The notes: generated by a model not told the origin, from the sequence alone. 64,000 bases of DNA from Imbricaverruca yamaguchii (GCA_034440575.1 JAOTOL010001564.1:1798001-1862000), one strand, 5' to 3'. Positions 44,008-55,710 are shown, counted from the stretch's first letter. Made by a program: numbers and translations.

Positions 44008-45043
44008 ATAAAAAATAACCCAAGAGCAATTTACGTTTGTGCACCCATTATTAAAGCCTGTCAAAAGTGATCGCATTTCAAGATCATCTTCCGAAATCAT
44101 CTTCCGATTGTCTTACCAAACTCCTTGGCACTTGTTTAATTACTATAAAGAGGAGCATGAACAACTTCATTAGCCCAAAACCCAACCATCATCTGATGAG
44201 ACAAAGCCTCTCCTTGAAACTGAGTCCGGCTCACCATACTGTAGTACAAATTGCATACGTTGGCAGATTCCGAAAACTGATGTTGGGTTGCTCAGTAGTG
44301 CGAAGCACAATTAATTCGCACCATTGCTTTCATATTTCTTCTACAAAACTTGAAACTCCTTCAATTTGACATCAAGATGTTAAGTGACCTAACCTAAAGT
44401 TTTCAATACATTGTGATGAAAGCAGCTTTCGTCCAAAGCAAGCCGCCTGCTGTCCAAGAGCATGAGAGCATGACTTATTTGGACCGCTAGTGAATGCATA
44501 ATGATTACGGAGGCGATTAGCCACCACCGAAAAGCCATGTCAAACATTCCACTGGTCCTGAACACATTTAGTTGAACTTTCGATCGCAGCATTTCTCTCC
44601 TCTCGTATCTAAGCATGTAGTTACCTAACTTTACGAAACAGCCGGGACATTTTGTGCAAAACCTCCCATGATATAATGCAAAAGTGAATTTCCCCGGTGA
44701 TTTTGCGAAAGGGTAAAGCACATTCCACCTAAACGTTTTCATTCCTATGGAAAAGGCCTTATATCCTTCGCATGTACCGAATCGAAAGCGCAATAGATGG
44801 CAATATCTGCCAGAGGCTTCCCTCATTCATGCATATTTGGGAACAGCTAGATAGCTGTTTAATTGAATATCTAAATCTGAACTTGAATCATGACTCTAGT
44901 TACAAATCGCGCATGCAACTTCATGTCCAGGTATTGTTTGGCGATTTTCCAGTGGATAAGAGCATCATTATGTGCAACAAAAAACAATACGTAATAAATG
45001 CATTCCATCTCTACCATGGGCGACCACCATAAATGTCAAATAA
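44008..45043. other. Spacer before IR-C
   Basis: Matches 32752-33890 of unit B closely (GATCGCATTTCAAGATCATC, TTGACATCAAGATGTTAAGT, CATAATGATTACGGAGGCGA). Contains no gene. Confidence 0.55.
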
Positions 45044-45124
45044 TTTCGTCCATGCTGCCTGTACATTCTGTTCTTGCTCGCACTGTCGAGTGTATTTTTA
45101 AATGCCATTTTGTATGTGATTTAA
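45044..45124 (+). other. Hydrophobic leader upstream of IR-C, no ATG
   Basis: F-R-P-C-C-L-Y-I-L-F-L-L-A-L-S-S-V-F-L-N-A in the same frame as IR-C, stopped by one TAA (45122-45124). The segment that carries the ATG in units A and B is deleted here. As in IR-B, an A-GTGTAT donor-like site is present. Confidence 0.45.
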
Positions 45125-45151
45125 ATGAATCAATCGATGATGGTTCCAGAC

Positions 45152-46918
45152 ATGAGCGACTTCCGTCACTACACACTGGCGGACTGTGTGGCTGAACTGG
45201 TCATTCGTCAGGACTGGACGGCCACCACCGTCGTCAACAACGCCACCGTCTCCAGTTTGCTCCTCGCCTCGCTCCTGCTGGCCTTGTCCCGCAGAGGTGT
45301 TTTCACCTCAACTGCCGACCAATTAGTTGGCGACTCGGCCGACCGCGGCGCCACCAGCGCCGTCCTGCTGGCCGCCTCGCCCGCTGACGTTCACAACGAG
45401 CACGGTCGGCCGATGCTGGTGCTGGCGCTGAATGGAGCTGAAGAGGAGCTGATGCGGCAACACGTGCAGCAGCTGATCGGCACGCTTGTGTACGATGTAC
45501 ACAACGGTACTGTGTACCGGATGGCGCGGTACGCAGACGTGGGTTCGCTGGTACGTCAGGTCGGGTACTGTGGAGCAGAGGGTGCTCAGCTGGATGAAGC
45601 ATGGGACAGGCCGACTCCACTGGGCTGGCAAGACCTCAGAGTTACGAACAAATCCTTCAGGATGCTCACTGCAAGTGCATATGAATTAAAAGCACTTCCG
45701 AATACAGCGTTTGCTATTGGCAATGCGCTGTTAGACATGATGGGTTTTCTTAGTACAAAAATGCACTTTGAAATGACAGATACGGAGCAGAGAGGCATAA
45801 CCTTCACAAAAGCTCTTTCTTTTGTGAAAAGAGGAACCCTGGATTTCGTGATAGATAACTTCTTCGAAACATTGGAGAGGAATGATAATTTCAGCTTTCC
45901 ACATTCACTGGGAGAAACCAAGAGTTTGTTGTACTTTCGTCGTCCATTTCCCACTACTACCCCAAGATACACAGGTGGGGCCTTCGGCTCAAAATTCGGA
46001 GTGGCTCTAGTGCTCGGGATATCTGCGCTCCTGACGCTGGCAGGTTTCGTCATGTTCAGAATGTTGCAGCATCAGGAGACTGGTCTTGTTGGCAGTTGTG
46101 TCCAGACGATAGGTCTCTTCTGTAACCAGGGGCTGGCGCTACAACCGCGGAGGCCATGGCACTACGTCACATCGGTCGTGCTCTGCGTGGTGGCCATGCT
46201 CTGCTGCCAGTTCTACACGGCCGGCTTCCTCAGCAGAATCACCATGCAGCAAATTGAGCTGCCTTTTGCGCAGCCGGAAGATGTTCTTGAAACACCTGGA
46301 TGGAAGTGGGGCGTCATCAAAGGTTCGGCAAGCAGCAGCATTCTCAGGAATTTGTCTGGCGACGGCATCAATTTCGCCGGCAGGACTGATCTCGCTGCTG
46401 ATAATTATTTCAACCACACTGAACCAGTCGTTACCCGCATGGTATCGGACAACTTCGCTCTCATTAAGCCGGAACTCCGTATGTTGATGTTCTGCAAGAG
46501 AAGGAGTTGTCCCAACATTTGCTCCCACCCCAAGACTCTATTTGTGCAGCGTTATTCAATGCCGTTTCATCGAGGATCGCCAGAAAGTCCTGCGTGGAGT
46601 CTAGCCTTTCTCCGGATGAAGGAGACTGGAATATGGTCGAGACTGAAGCGCCAGCAGTTGCCCATGGCAGATGACGTCAACATGAGGTGTGACTTCACAC
46701 CTCAGCCTCGTAATGCTGTCCTGCCACTCCGTTTGGAGGAGTGTCTCCCTGCTTTCTACATACTGATGTATGGCGTTGCCGCCTCTGTTGGTCTGCTGTT
46801 GTTGGAACTACTGACGTCTCATCTCGCGTGGCGACTCCGGAGCACTCGTCTAAATACTGTAGTTATCACAGGTCCAGGAGAGATACTGGGAGTAGTTGCC
46901 GACAACGTCCTGACGTGA
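45152..46918 (+). CDS. Divergent ionotropic receptor IR-C
   Basis: 588 residues from MSDF; the frame is open from an ATG nine codons earlier (MNQSMMVPD). Same topology as IR-A. S1 and the first helix are nearly identical to IR-B. T-S-V-V-L-C in the gate helix is shared with IR-D. The tail T-G-P-G-E-I-L-G-V-V-A-D-N-V-L-T is shared with psi2. It differs from the other copies at several charged S2 positions (for example H-R-G-S-P-E-S in place of R-R-G-E-P-E-N). The mosaic of affinities indicates gene conversion. Expected to act as a tuning subunit with a co-receptor IR, by analogy with the family; no co-receptor is in this window. Confidence 0.88.
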   Translation: MSDFRHYTLADCVAELVIRQDWTATTVVNNATVSSLLLASLLLALSRRGVFTSTADQLVGDSADRGATSAVLLAASPADVHNEHGRPMLVLALNGAEEELMRQHVQQLIGTLVYDVHNGTVYRMARYADVGSLVRQVGYCGAEGAQLDEAWDRPTPLGWQDLRVTNKSFRMLTASAYELKALPNTAFAIGNALLDMMGFLSTKMHFEMTDTEQRGITFTKALSFVKRGTLDFVIDNFFETLERNDNFSFPHSLGETKSLLYFRRPFPTTTPRYTGGAFGSKFGVALVLGISALLTLAGFVMFRMLQHQETGLVGSCVQTIGLFCNQGLALQPRRPWHYVTSVVLCVVAMLCCQFYTAGFLSRITMQQIELPFAQPEDVLETPGWKWGVIKGSASSSILRNLSGDGINFAGRTDLAADNYFNHTEPVVTRMVSDNFALIKPELRMLMFCKRRSCPNICSHPKTLFVQRYSMPFHRGSPESPAWSLAFLRMKETGIWSRLKRQQLPMADDVNMRCDFTPQPRNAVLPLRLEECLPAFYILMYGVAASVGLLLLELLTSHLAWRLRSTRLNTVVITGPGEILGVVADNVLT

Positions 46919-47356
46919 ACAGAACTGTAGTTGAGCCCAGCTGAGTCCTTGGTCATGAATTCCTCCATACTGCAGATGGATGAAGTCGTTAAACAAGTGT
47001 ACTGTATGCCTGTGATTTCGTTGTCGATCACATCTGTGTGCATGTACTCTGACTGATAACCACAATGGTTTGGGTTTGCCCATGTAGGCTTTAATCATGT
47101 TCTAATTTTTGGGTCACCATAATTCGCGGGCTCCACTGTTGTACCTAAGGCTCGGGTTGTTGTACCTCAGTGTACTAATATGGTACTGTTAGTTAGGCAG
47201 GCAACGGACCTTTCTACGCGTTTGCATTTATACGGTAGTGCGGTGGTACTGCACTTCGCTGGTGTAGCTCTCCACGCCACATTTTAACCTGACCTGCCAC
47301 ATTATCTGACTCGTTGGTGCTGGATTGGTGTTGGCTTTCTAATCTAATAGTAAATG
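46919..47356. other. 3' flank of IR-C up to TE4
   Basis: Shared flank sequence. It breaks off within CTAATCTAATAGTAAATGA, where TE4 begins. TE1 is absent at its site (AACAAGTGTACTGTATGC, about 46992). Confidence 0.6.
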
Positions 47357-48054
47357 AGGCATTCCAGAGTAATTCAACCGAAAATCTTCCAATTTGCCGT
47401 CTCACCATTCTTGATTTTCTTGAAACGTTGTGTACCGGAGGTTTCAAGGGCGAACACTTCATTTATGGCGAACAAAAAATTCAACAACAAAGAATTTCCC
47501 AAGATACAGTCCTTGCAAACTTCCCAAGGTCCGTGAGGAGGCCTAACTTTGAAGACTCATAACTCCAAGGGAAAGAGAGCTATTTCATTGAACTTGTTTT
47601 TGTTGAATTGGAATGAATAAAGAACAAGTTCGCTATCTCGGATTTTAGGTTGTCAACTTATTAGGTCACGTGACTTCGTGACCAATTTTTGCGTCGTTAC
47701 CTTGACCTTTTGGATGCTGAAATTAAAACTTTCGTGTGATGAGCATTTGAGTCCCATTCAGGCCTTTCCATATATATAAATAAAAACGTGAGGTTCGACC
47801 TACAAAAAGCACTTTTGAGTCGCGCAATGTTGACACAGCACGCATTTGAGCCCGCCGATAACTTCGCATCTAGTTGGCATACGGTGTCGAAGCGGTCCAG
47901 AGTGGCCCCTGATGACGAAACATGTCAGCTGTTTTCTGCTACACTGACATCAGATCACAAGGTCACATGACATTCGGCGTTTAAGGTTATCTGAGGTCAC
48001 GAACACGTTTATGGCTGTAACTTTCCCCCTAATAACTTTGCCTTCGACGCTGCT

Positions 48055-49070
48055 GTGTATGATTCAGAAAATCATGACTGCATGATGGGTGAGTGTGATG
48101 AGTGTCCCGGCGAGGAAGGTGTGATGAACATGCTGAACATACTAGTCGAAGAGCGAGACAATGACGACGTTGACAGTGAGGAGGATGTCCACTACAAGCG
48201 GTGGGACAGCACTGACCGCTGCAAGTTCCAAGAAATCGTCGCAAGCCAGGGCGAATGCATCGAGAGACTCAGCTCCCCCATTGTGAAGCAGACAAGTCAT
48301 CACTTCGATGCGAAAGCTCAGTCAACGCACTTCAAGCATCTGAAGGAGACCGTTAAAGATGTCGAAGTTATTGTCCAGGGAAATTTTTCCGAGAACGTCT
48401 CCTCCGTGGTGCAGGATGTCGCCCAAGGTTTTCACTGGGACACAGCGCAAAGCACCGTGCACCCATTCGTGGTGTACTGGCGCCAAGACGGAGAGCAGCG
48501 ACACCAGAGCTTCTGCGTGATATCTGACGCCACAAAGCATACAACTAGCACTGTGGACGCCTTCCTACGCCAACTGGTACCAGCAATAAAGGAAGAGGTT
48601 CCCAGACTCATGAAAATTAATTACTTCGCGGACGGATGCGCTCCACAATACAAAAACAAGTACAGCTTCGCGAATGTGTGCTATCATAACATCGACTTCC
48701 CCAGTATGACATGTGAGTGGCACTTTTTCGCCACGTCCCACGGGAAGAGAGCGTGCGATGGTATAGGCGGCACCGTGAAACGCGCCACGTACCTCGAGAG
48801 TCTGCGGCGTCCGGGAAAAGATCAAATCCTCACACCAGAGGATATATACAGATTTCTCGCCGGGCAGCTTGTGACAAAGATCAAGTGTTTTATGTCACAA
48901 ACGAGGAAGTGCAAAAGGCTGAGCAAGAGCTGAATGGTCGCTTCACCAAAGCCGTGACGATCAAGGGAATAAGAAAGCATCATAGGTTCTGCCCTGTGAG
49001 TCGGAAAATAATGCGGATCCACGTCCTCTCAGAAGACAAGACTTGCAAGCATGTCAAGGTGTTGAGGTGA
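48055..49070 (+). pseudogene. TE4 transposase-like protein, truncated and mutated
   Basis: The open frame of 292 codons (48055-48933) starts at a GTG and has no N-terminal zinc-binding half, so it is 5'-truncated or missing an exon. The C-terminal 50 codons continue in another frame (to 49070) after a shift near 48870. Aligned with TE3: E-C-D-E-C-P, G-N-F-S-E-N at 109-114, H-P-F-V-V-Y-W, F-A-D-G-C-A-P-Q-Y-K-N at 191-201 and H-G-K-R-A-C-D-G-I-G-G-T-V-K-R. The first Asp of the presumed triad is Asn here (110), which would kill catalysis. Parent superfamily unknown to me. Confidence 0.75.
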
Positions 49071-49869
49071 TATGTTGGTGCGCTGGTGTCGTATTCTATC
49101 GATAGGAATGTGTCAATAGGCACCTGCCATTTTACGTATAATCATGCAATCAGTAAAAGAACACAAGGTCGTCAAACATGTCAAGGTGTTGAAGTGATAT
49201 ATTGGTGTACTGGTGTTGTGTTGTTCTATCGATAGGTATATTTATGTCAATAGGCACCTGTAACTGTATCGGTGACCTGACCTCAGGTCACATCACCTAA
49301 CTTGACCCATCGGGGTCATCCCATGCATCACTGTAACCGTCTCGATGTGACGAACACAATAGCATTGAGTTCAGCTGTTTAGCTCATTTAGGGATACAGT
49401 TCTAGCCAGAAATAAATTCGTGACCGCAGATCCAATGACCTTCAACACCTTAGGCGAGGCCCGTTGGAGCTCCAGGTTTCCAGATATGTCGTTGCAGAAC
49501 AGGGCAGTACTCTAGTCTAAGCTGTGGATAGGTGTTTAGCAATTACTTCTGTGATTATATTTCATTAGGTTTTATCTGATAAGCATTTTCATAGAACCCA
49601 AACTATACTATATTAACCTAGCGACGCTGCCGTGCGCCACCTTCTTGTTAGGCGAGGCCTCGTGGCTTTAGGCGTGTTCTCGGCGCTTCGATTTCTGTAG
49701 TAGGAGATATTACAAGTGTGTAGATTTCATAAGTACATTATACAACATTCATGCTATCCTAATATACTTTATTTATTTTTGTTGTGCATAGTGTGTTTGG
49801 TGTTGAAGTTTAAGATAGCGTTTAATTGCTAATAAGTTGGTGGTATTCATAAGTGCTGTGTGACTTCAT
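49071..49869. other. TE4 interior and LINE 5' region
   Basis: The first part repeats itself: CATGTCAAGGTGTTGAGGTG (49050) recurs as CATGTCAAGGTGTTGAAGTG (49178), followed in both by TTCTATCGATAGG and a CAATAGGCACCTG stretch, so it is a 120-base direct duplication. GTGACCTGACCTCAGGTCAC lies at 49272. The start of the LINE cannot be fixed. Confidence 0.5.
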
Positions 49870-50131
49870 TTTTTTTTGTCTAGCCATAAGTGATATCAAA
49901 AGGGATATTCATATAGTTGTCTACTTGTGTGGAAGACAATGAGATTACACTTTTTTCCTTTTTTTATTGTTTAATAGTTTATGCTTAGCGTGCTGCTTTT
50001 CTTGAGGTACTCAGATAATTAACTGACAGTATAGGAGGTAGCGATTTATAGTGAATGATAGTTGGCTTTTTTGTCGGTTGGTTAGCGAGTTAATTTGAAT
50101 CTAAATCTAGGCATAAGATGCAGCGTTTAGG

Positions 50132-50756
50132 ATGGTTTCGACCAGGATGCAGGCACTAGAGGAAGAGATTAGGACCCTTAAGGCAGAGCTTTCCAAGCTC
50201 AAGGCGGCCCTTGTTGCATAGGGTAGCCAAGAAAAAGCAACAAGGGGTCACTCCGTGGCAGGGACATCATATGCCCAGGTGGTCGCAGGCCACCAGGTAG
50301 CTAAGGCTTCCCCTACTGTGGAGGTGGCTGGGATCTCTCGAGATGGGAGTGTTAATGGTGAACAGAGGAGGGGTAGTTCTGGTAGGTCACAGGAGGGGAA
50401 GTGGCATGAGGTCAGGGAGTGGAGGATTTGGAGACGCGAACCTAAGGAAAGGGTTAGTGAGTGGCAGGTGGCAGGTGGTAGGAGCGGGAGGAAGTCTAGC
50501 CGAACGGCCCCGCGGGCAGGCATATTAACATCAAATATGTTCCAGGGCTAGAGCCTCCTCTGAGTGGAACTCTAGGGCACTGGCAGCTAATGCCAGGGTA
50601 GGAAAGCTCTGCCATGAACTAGGTTTTACATTTGTAGACGAGTGGAGCAGGTTTTATGCATCGTGGGACCTCTATCAGAGGGATGGCCTGCACTTCTCTG
50701 AGAAGGGGGTCCATGTGTTAGGCAAAGTGTACGCGCATGCCCTTCAGGGAAACTAG
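50132..50756 (+). pseudogene. LINE ORF1: coiled coil plus SGNH-esterase-like tail
   Basis: ATG at 50132 opens M-V-S-T-R-M-Q-A-L-E-E-E-I-R-T-L-K-A-E-L, a heptad coiled coil, broken by TAG at 50219-50221. The same frame goes on to 50551 with a Gly/Arg-rich stretch. In another frame 50541-50756 encodes S-R-A-x-A-S-S-E-W-N, L-C-H-E-L-G-F-T-F-V-D-E-W and D-G-L-H-F-S-E-K-G, which matches the last Asp-His block of SGNH/GDSL esterases found in CR1-type ORF1 proteins. The middle of an esterase (the G-D-S-like Ser block) is not seen, so an internal deletion is likely. Such ORF1 proteins bind RNA and act as chaperones in the LINE particle. Confidence 0.65.
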
Positions 50757-50764
50757 GAAATGGG

Positions 50765-53764
50765 GTGGGGAGGGATGAAATTGTATTGCCAACTCAGGAA
50801 TATTCCAATAGTGTCAGCCAAGGCAATAGAACCTCAAAGTCTGCAAGTAGGGACAGCAGCAGTTCAAGGGGACAGAGTGATAGTTCATCTAGTGATAAAA
50901 GAACTCCTCAGTATGAAAAAGCCAAAGGTGGTTATGGAGCATTTGTTAAGTGTATGATGTTTAATGCTCCGAGTATCCGTTCTAAATTTGATGAGTTCAA
51001 GTGTTATGTTGCTGAGGAGGAACCAGACTTTGTTTGCATTACGGAAGCATGTGTCAGTGAAGGGTATTTTGGAGATAACTTGCAGGACTATGAGATCCAG
51101 GGACACAATATGTTTTCGTGCAATAGGGGTCCAGCAATGAAAGGGGGTGGTATAATGCTCTATATGAATAGCTTATTCAGTTCTCAAAAAGTAGCAGGTG
51201 GGGATAAAAATGTGTCTGTGGAGTCCATTTGGCTTGATGTCACTGTGAGAAAAGGCAACAGCAATGCTCTTAGGATAGGAGCTTTCTACCGATCAGGAAC
51301 CCTGCCACATTCTCAGCAACTGGAGCTCGACAAGGTGATTTGTGAGGAAATCAGTAGAAACTTTAAGAGGAAGTGCCTTATTCTTGATGACTTTAATCTA
51401 AAAGGTTATGAAAATGCTGGTGTTGGCTCCCCATCATGCAAAGTGTTTAGGAAATGCCAAGAAGAGGACCTGTTCTTACACCAGTTTATATCGAAACCTA
51501 CCAGGCATGATTCATTCTTGGACCTTGCATTCTCGGATTTAAGTGACTTGGTTCAAGACTTGACTGTAGGCGAAACTCTGGGAAGAAGTGACCATAACAT
51601 AGTTAGATTCAAGGCACATGTAGGGGAAATTATCAAGGATAATTTGGTAAAGGTTCCAAATTTCAACAGAGCAGACGTTGACTGCATGAGAGCGGCTTTA
51701 AGTGCCATCAGATGGGAAGAAGAATTATCCAATTTAAATGCCTGTGAAATGTGGGAAAAGTTCAAATCTTACTTGAAGGAAATTCAGATTAGACATGTCC
51801 CCCGAAAGCAAAGACGCAAAAGAAGGGTAGGAAAGCCAGCATGGCTTACACCAGACTTGATAAAAGCAATTAAGGCTAAGAAAACTGCATTTAGAGTCTT
51901 TAAAGAAGCCTCAAATGTCGTTAATCTAATGGCGTATCGAAAAGCTAGAGACACTGTGAAGCAAAAAACCAGAGCAGCAAAGCGAGCAAAAGAACTGTAT
52001 TTAGCTAGAAACTGTAATTGGGACAGTAAAAAGTTCTTTAGTTTCTACAAGCTAAGTAAAGTTTCTAGCACAATTGGTCCACTGGAAGTAAACGGGACTA
52101 CATTGGGTGAGAATAGTGAGATGGTTGAGGAGCTGAGCAAGCAGTTTAAATCAGTGTTTATATTGGAAGATATGACCAATCTGCCGACCGTACACCATAG
52201 TTCAGTGACATGAGGTCTGACAAATGATGTTGATTTCATTGATAGTGATGTTGTTTACAATCATATCAGGAAAATAAAGCCAAACAAGGCAGCAGGACCT
52301 GATGATATTTATGCTAGAGTGTTGCGGGAAACTGAAAAGGAACTGGCATTTCAACTAGTATAATATTTTGTAGATCAGTTTCACAAAATGAAATTCCAAC
52401 CGATTGGAAAAGGGCAAATGTAGTTCCTATTTTCAAGAAAGGAGAAAGAGGGAAAGTTGAAAACTATAGGCCAGTAAGTCTCACATCCTTAGTCTGCAAG
52501 GTACTCGAATCAATTATCAAGGATAGAATAGTTAGTTATCTGGAAGTTAGCAGATTGATTCAAGATACTCAACATGGGTTTAGAAAAGAACGATCGTGTC
52601 TCACAAACCTTTTGGACTTTTTAACTTCGCCACAGAACAATTTGATCAGGGAAATCAGGTTGATGTAGCATATCTTGACTTTAGTAAGGCCTTTGACAAG
52701 GTACCCCATAAACGGTTAATGATACAGCTTCAGTCCCATGGTATTGCAGGTAGCATCTTAAAATGGATAGAGTTGTGGCTTTCAGATAGACAGCAAAGAG
52801 TGATACTAAATGGTACAAAGTCATCATGGCAAAATGTTCTTAGTGGAGTCCCCCAAGGGTCAGTACTGGGGCCACTACTGTTCATTATATTTGTAAATAA
52901 CATTGAAAGTGGCCTAAGCAGGAAAGTTTTGAAATTTGCGGATGATTTGAAGGTCTTTAGGGCAATAACAGGTCAAGATGAGCATATCTCGCTGCAAAAA
53001 GACTTAGAGGAACTTGTGAAGTGGTCCGAAGAATGGCAAATGAAATTTAATTTTGATAAGTGCAAAATCATGCATGTAGGTAAGCAGATATGAAGGCTCC
53101 ATACTTGAAGGGTGGCCAAGTGCTATCAGTGACTCAACAGGAGAAGGACTTAGGTGTTATTCTAAACACAAAACTGGGGGCATCAGAACAGACCAAGGAA
53201 GCCAGGGAGAAGGCACTGAGAATGCTCGGGGCAATAAATAGGAATGTATCATACAGAAGTGAGGAAGTGATCAGGAAGCTTTACTGTGCATACGTCGGGC
53301 CACATTTGGAATACTGCATCCAAGCTTCGTCTCCTAGCTATGAAAAATATTGTTGGCTTTTAGAGAGGGTACAAAAGAGGGCTACAAAAATGGTTTATGG
53401 CTTAAGCAACCTCGCATATGAGGAAAGATTGAAGAAATTGAATACGTTTTCACTTAGATATAGAAGGCTAAGAGGAGATCTCATAGAGGTCTTTAAATTT
53501 GTCCATGATCTGGAGAGGGGATATCTTGGGGAAAGGTTTGAATTGAACAGAAGTGATGCAATTAGAGGTCATAAATTCAAAATGAATGTTAACCACAGCA
53601 GAAAAAGGTTAAGGCAAACTTTCTTCACGAACAGGGTAGTAGAACACTGGAACCAGCTGACAGAAAACATTGTCAGTAACAGCACATTGAACATCTTTAA
53701 AAACAGCATATACAATCATTATAAGAATAGAGGGCTTGCTTTTCAGTATTACAGGGAGGGCTGA
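50765..53764 (+). pseudogene. LINE ORF2: endonuclease and reverse transcriptase
   Basis: Endonuclease at residues 66-290 of the first frame: N-A-P-S-I-R-S-K, the I-T-E motif (E94), D-D-F-N at 208-211 (usually G-D-F-N) and S-D-H at 275-277. TGA at 52211-52213 interrupts, but the frame continues with N-K-A-A-G-P-D-D. A frameshift near 52370 leads to P-I-F-K-K-G and N-Y-R-P-V-S-L-T, and another near 52620 to Y-L-D-F-S-K-A-F-D-K-V-P-H, S-G-V-P-Q-G-S-V-L-G-P-L-L-F and F-A-D-D, the reverse transcriptase catalytic blocks. After a stop and shift at about 53091 the C-terminal part (E-K-D-L-G-V, P-H-L-E-Y-C, Q-K-R-A-T-K-M) runs to 53764. Cuts target DNA and copies its own RNA there; inactive now. Confidence 0.88.
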
Positions 53765-54029
53765 TTGACAGATTTGGTGGGCAACTGGTTCAGTGTACAG
53801 AGTGCAACCAAGAAGGGCCCCTGTGGCTCATAGTTGCACTAATCTTTTATGTCTTTATTGTGTCTTTACCTAATGCCAATGTCACCTCATGACCTGATGG
53901 CAGTATAACAGGCACCAACCGACAGCTGTCGTCTTCGGGAGCCACTCTGGACCATTTGGAAACCGTATGCCAAATAGAAGTGAAGTTATCGACGGACAGG
54001 GGGAAATGTGCATTACGAAATGTATCCGA

Positions 54030-54700
54030 CACCTATGACGCCACACCCTCCGCCAGGCCGGGGACCTCTCGCATGGCTCGGATACCGCCGCCGGTCCATT
54101 AGTCCTTCCCACCTGCCCCGGGCCCGCTGGCGGTCTGGAGTCATGTCCGGTGGCTATGGGCCCCTCTCGATGGACTCAACCGCCCTCGTTATCGACCCAG
54201 GACATTTTCCGCCAGCCCAGAAGCCTCTCGTTCAAAAGTTAGGCCCTCTATTAAGATAGGGCTTGAACATCATCATCTTCGGCTTGAACCACTCCGTCAT
54301 TCTCGAGGTTCTTCATGTTGGCTCATGACCCTCTCAAACGATCCAGGGTCCTGTACGGTGGCCAGAATGCTTCATCGTCGGCTCAGGGGCACACTCTATC
54401 AGCTCAAGGGTCCTACCTTGGCGCAGGATCCCTGTATTTCCCGGGGTCCCCTCCCTTAGTCCGTGGTCCTACAAGCGACTCGTTGCCCTTCCGTGGGTCT
54501 AGAAGCCAGGCATATTGGCCCGGTCCGTGACCCTCATCGTGTACCTGTTGACACTTTCCGTTAACTCGGGGTCCTCGTCATCGGCCATTTACACTCTTTG
54601 TCAGTCAGGACCCTTTCGCGCGTACAAAGCCTTTTACATCGATCCAGAGATCCGTGACGTCTACCCGGACCCCTCACCGAATACAAGCCCCCCTGAGGCG
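54030..54700. repeat. Degenerate GGGCCC-rich block, unit D
   Basis: Begins right after the truncated TE4 arm at TGTATCCGACACCTATGACG. It is the most diverged of the four aligned downstream blocks. Confidence 0.6.
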
Positions 54701-55710
54701 CAGAACTTCTTGTGTGCTTCGTCGTGACTTGAAACATAATACGCTGAACAGCATGGGCCCGTCCGAACTAGAAGAGGACCGTGTCTGGGTCATGACCCAA
54801 TGCATCCCTCTGTATCCGCCGTTGAGGAGGCCTCAGTTTTTTAGCGACGTTAATGCGTCAAGCCATATTTTTGAGGATGCAGGGGGTTTTCTTTTTGTCT
54901 TGGGGAACGTGTTGGATGATGTACTGCTATACGAGTTGTTTCAAAGAGTATAGTTTCATTGAGTTTTATCAGTATTGCTATGTGTTGTACCTACTAGTGG
55001 GTGAAAGAAAAATGTCTGTCCACGACTAGAAAATCTTGCCTCAGTAAACGCTAGTCCTTCAACAAGTCCAGGACCAGGCAGGTCAAGCTCACCACAGGTG
55101 AAATAGTAACTGAGCCAGGAATTGGGTGTCAAGACAAGCGGGGCAACACCAATATGCGTTTCACTGGTTCCTGGCCTTGTCAATGATGCGATATTCTTTT
55201 GGCTGATGTGATGCCACTCAATAGTTGATTTACCCACATCAACGTCATCTGCCTTAAATATGGGACCATACCACCACTCCTTCCCATTCTCTCCTTTCAA
55301 ATCCAATGTTCAGAAGCTCATGGATGTTACATGCTTCGACTCTGAACTGCAGTAATTCAATGTCACCAGTCCTGACTCCTGCGTGCTGAGAACGGTGGAA
55401 TTTCTGCGGGCAGTGATGTGTCCCGGCGGCCCAACTGAGCTGACATTATACATGTCAGGCAAGTACGATGGAAACCTGCATGTATATATTGTCGAAATAT
55501 GGGATATAGTGGTGCTTCAGTTCCCCTTTGAGACCGCGCGGGGGCAAAGAATACGTCCAATGTTTATCTGCACTCAGCATTCATCATTAACCTGTTTACT
55601 TGGCTTTTAGAGCAGGAAGTCTCTGAAAAGGCACACGAAGTGACTCGACCCCTTTGTTCCCTGTAGCGATTAATTGATTTAGCGTATTCATTGAGGTACC
55701 CCACATAACA
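54701..55710. other. Shared spacer and upstream segment, unit D
   Basis: CTAGTCCTTCAACAAGTCCA and CTGAGCCAGGAATTGGGTGT, then the TTCAGAAGCTCATGGATGTT and GCATTCATCATTAACCTGTT blocks. No gene. Confidence 0.5.

Larger units (their letters stand above)
49870..53860 (+). mobile_element. CR1-group-like non-LTR retrotransposon (LINE)
   Basis: ORF1 with coiled coil and esterase-like tail, then ORF2 with AP endonuclease and reverse transcriptase, then a 3' UTR of about 100 bases. TE4 right-arm sequence resumes at about 53870 (CTAATGCCAATGTCACCTC), so the LINE is inserted in TE4. The domain order fits the CR1/L2/Rex1 side of LINEs. It is nearly full length but broken by several stops and shifts, so inactive. 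5' end uncertain. Confidence 0.8.
47357..54010 (+). mobile_element. DNA transposon TE4, split by a LINE, right end truncated
   Basis: The left end GGCATTCCAGAGTAATTCAA resembles the TE3 terminus (GGGCATTCCACGTCAAATC). The inner left arm at about 47855-47980 is repeated inversely at about 53880-54005 (CGATAACTTC, TTGGCATACGGT, GGTCCAGAGTGGC), which defines the TIR. The outer 490 bases of the right arm, and about 290 bases of IR flank present in unit B, are missing, so a deletion took the right end. Inside lie a transposase gene related to TE3 and a nested LINE. Confidence 0.75.
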
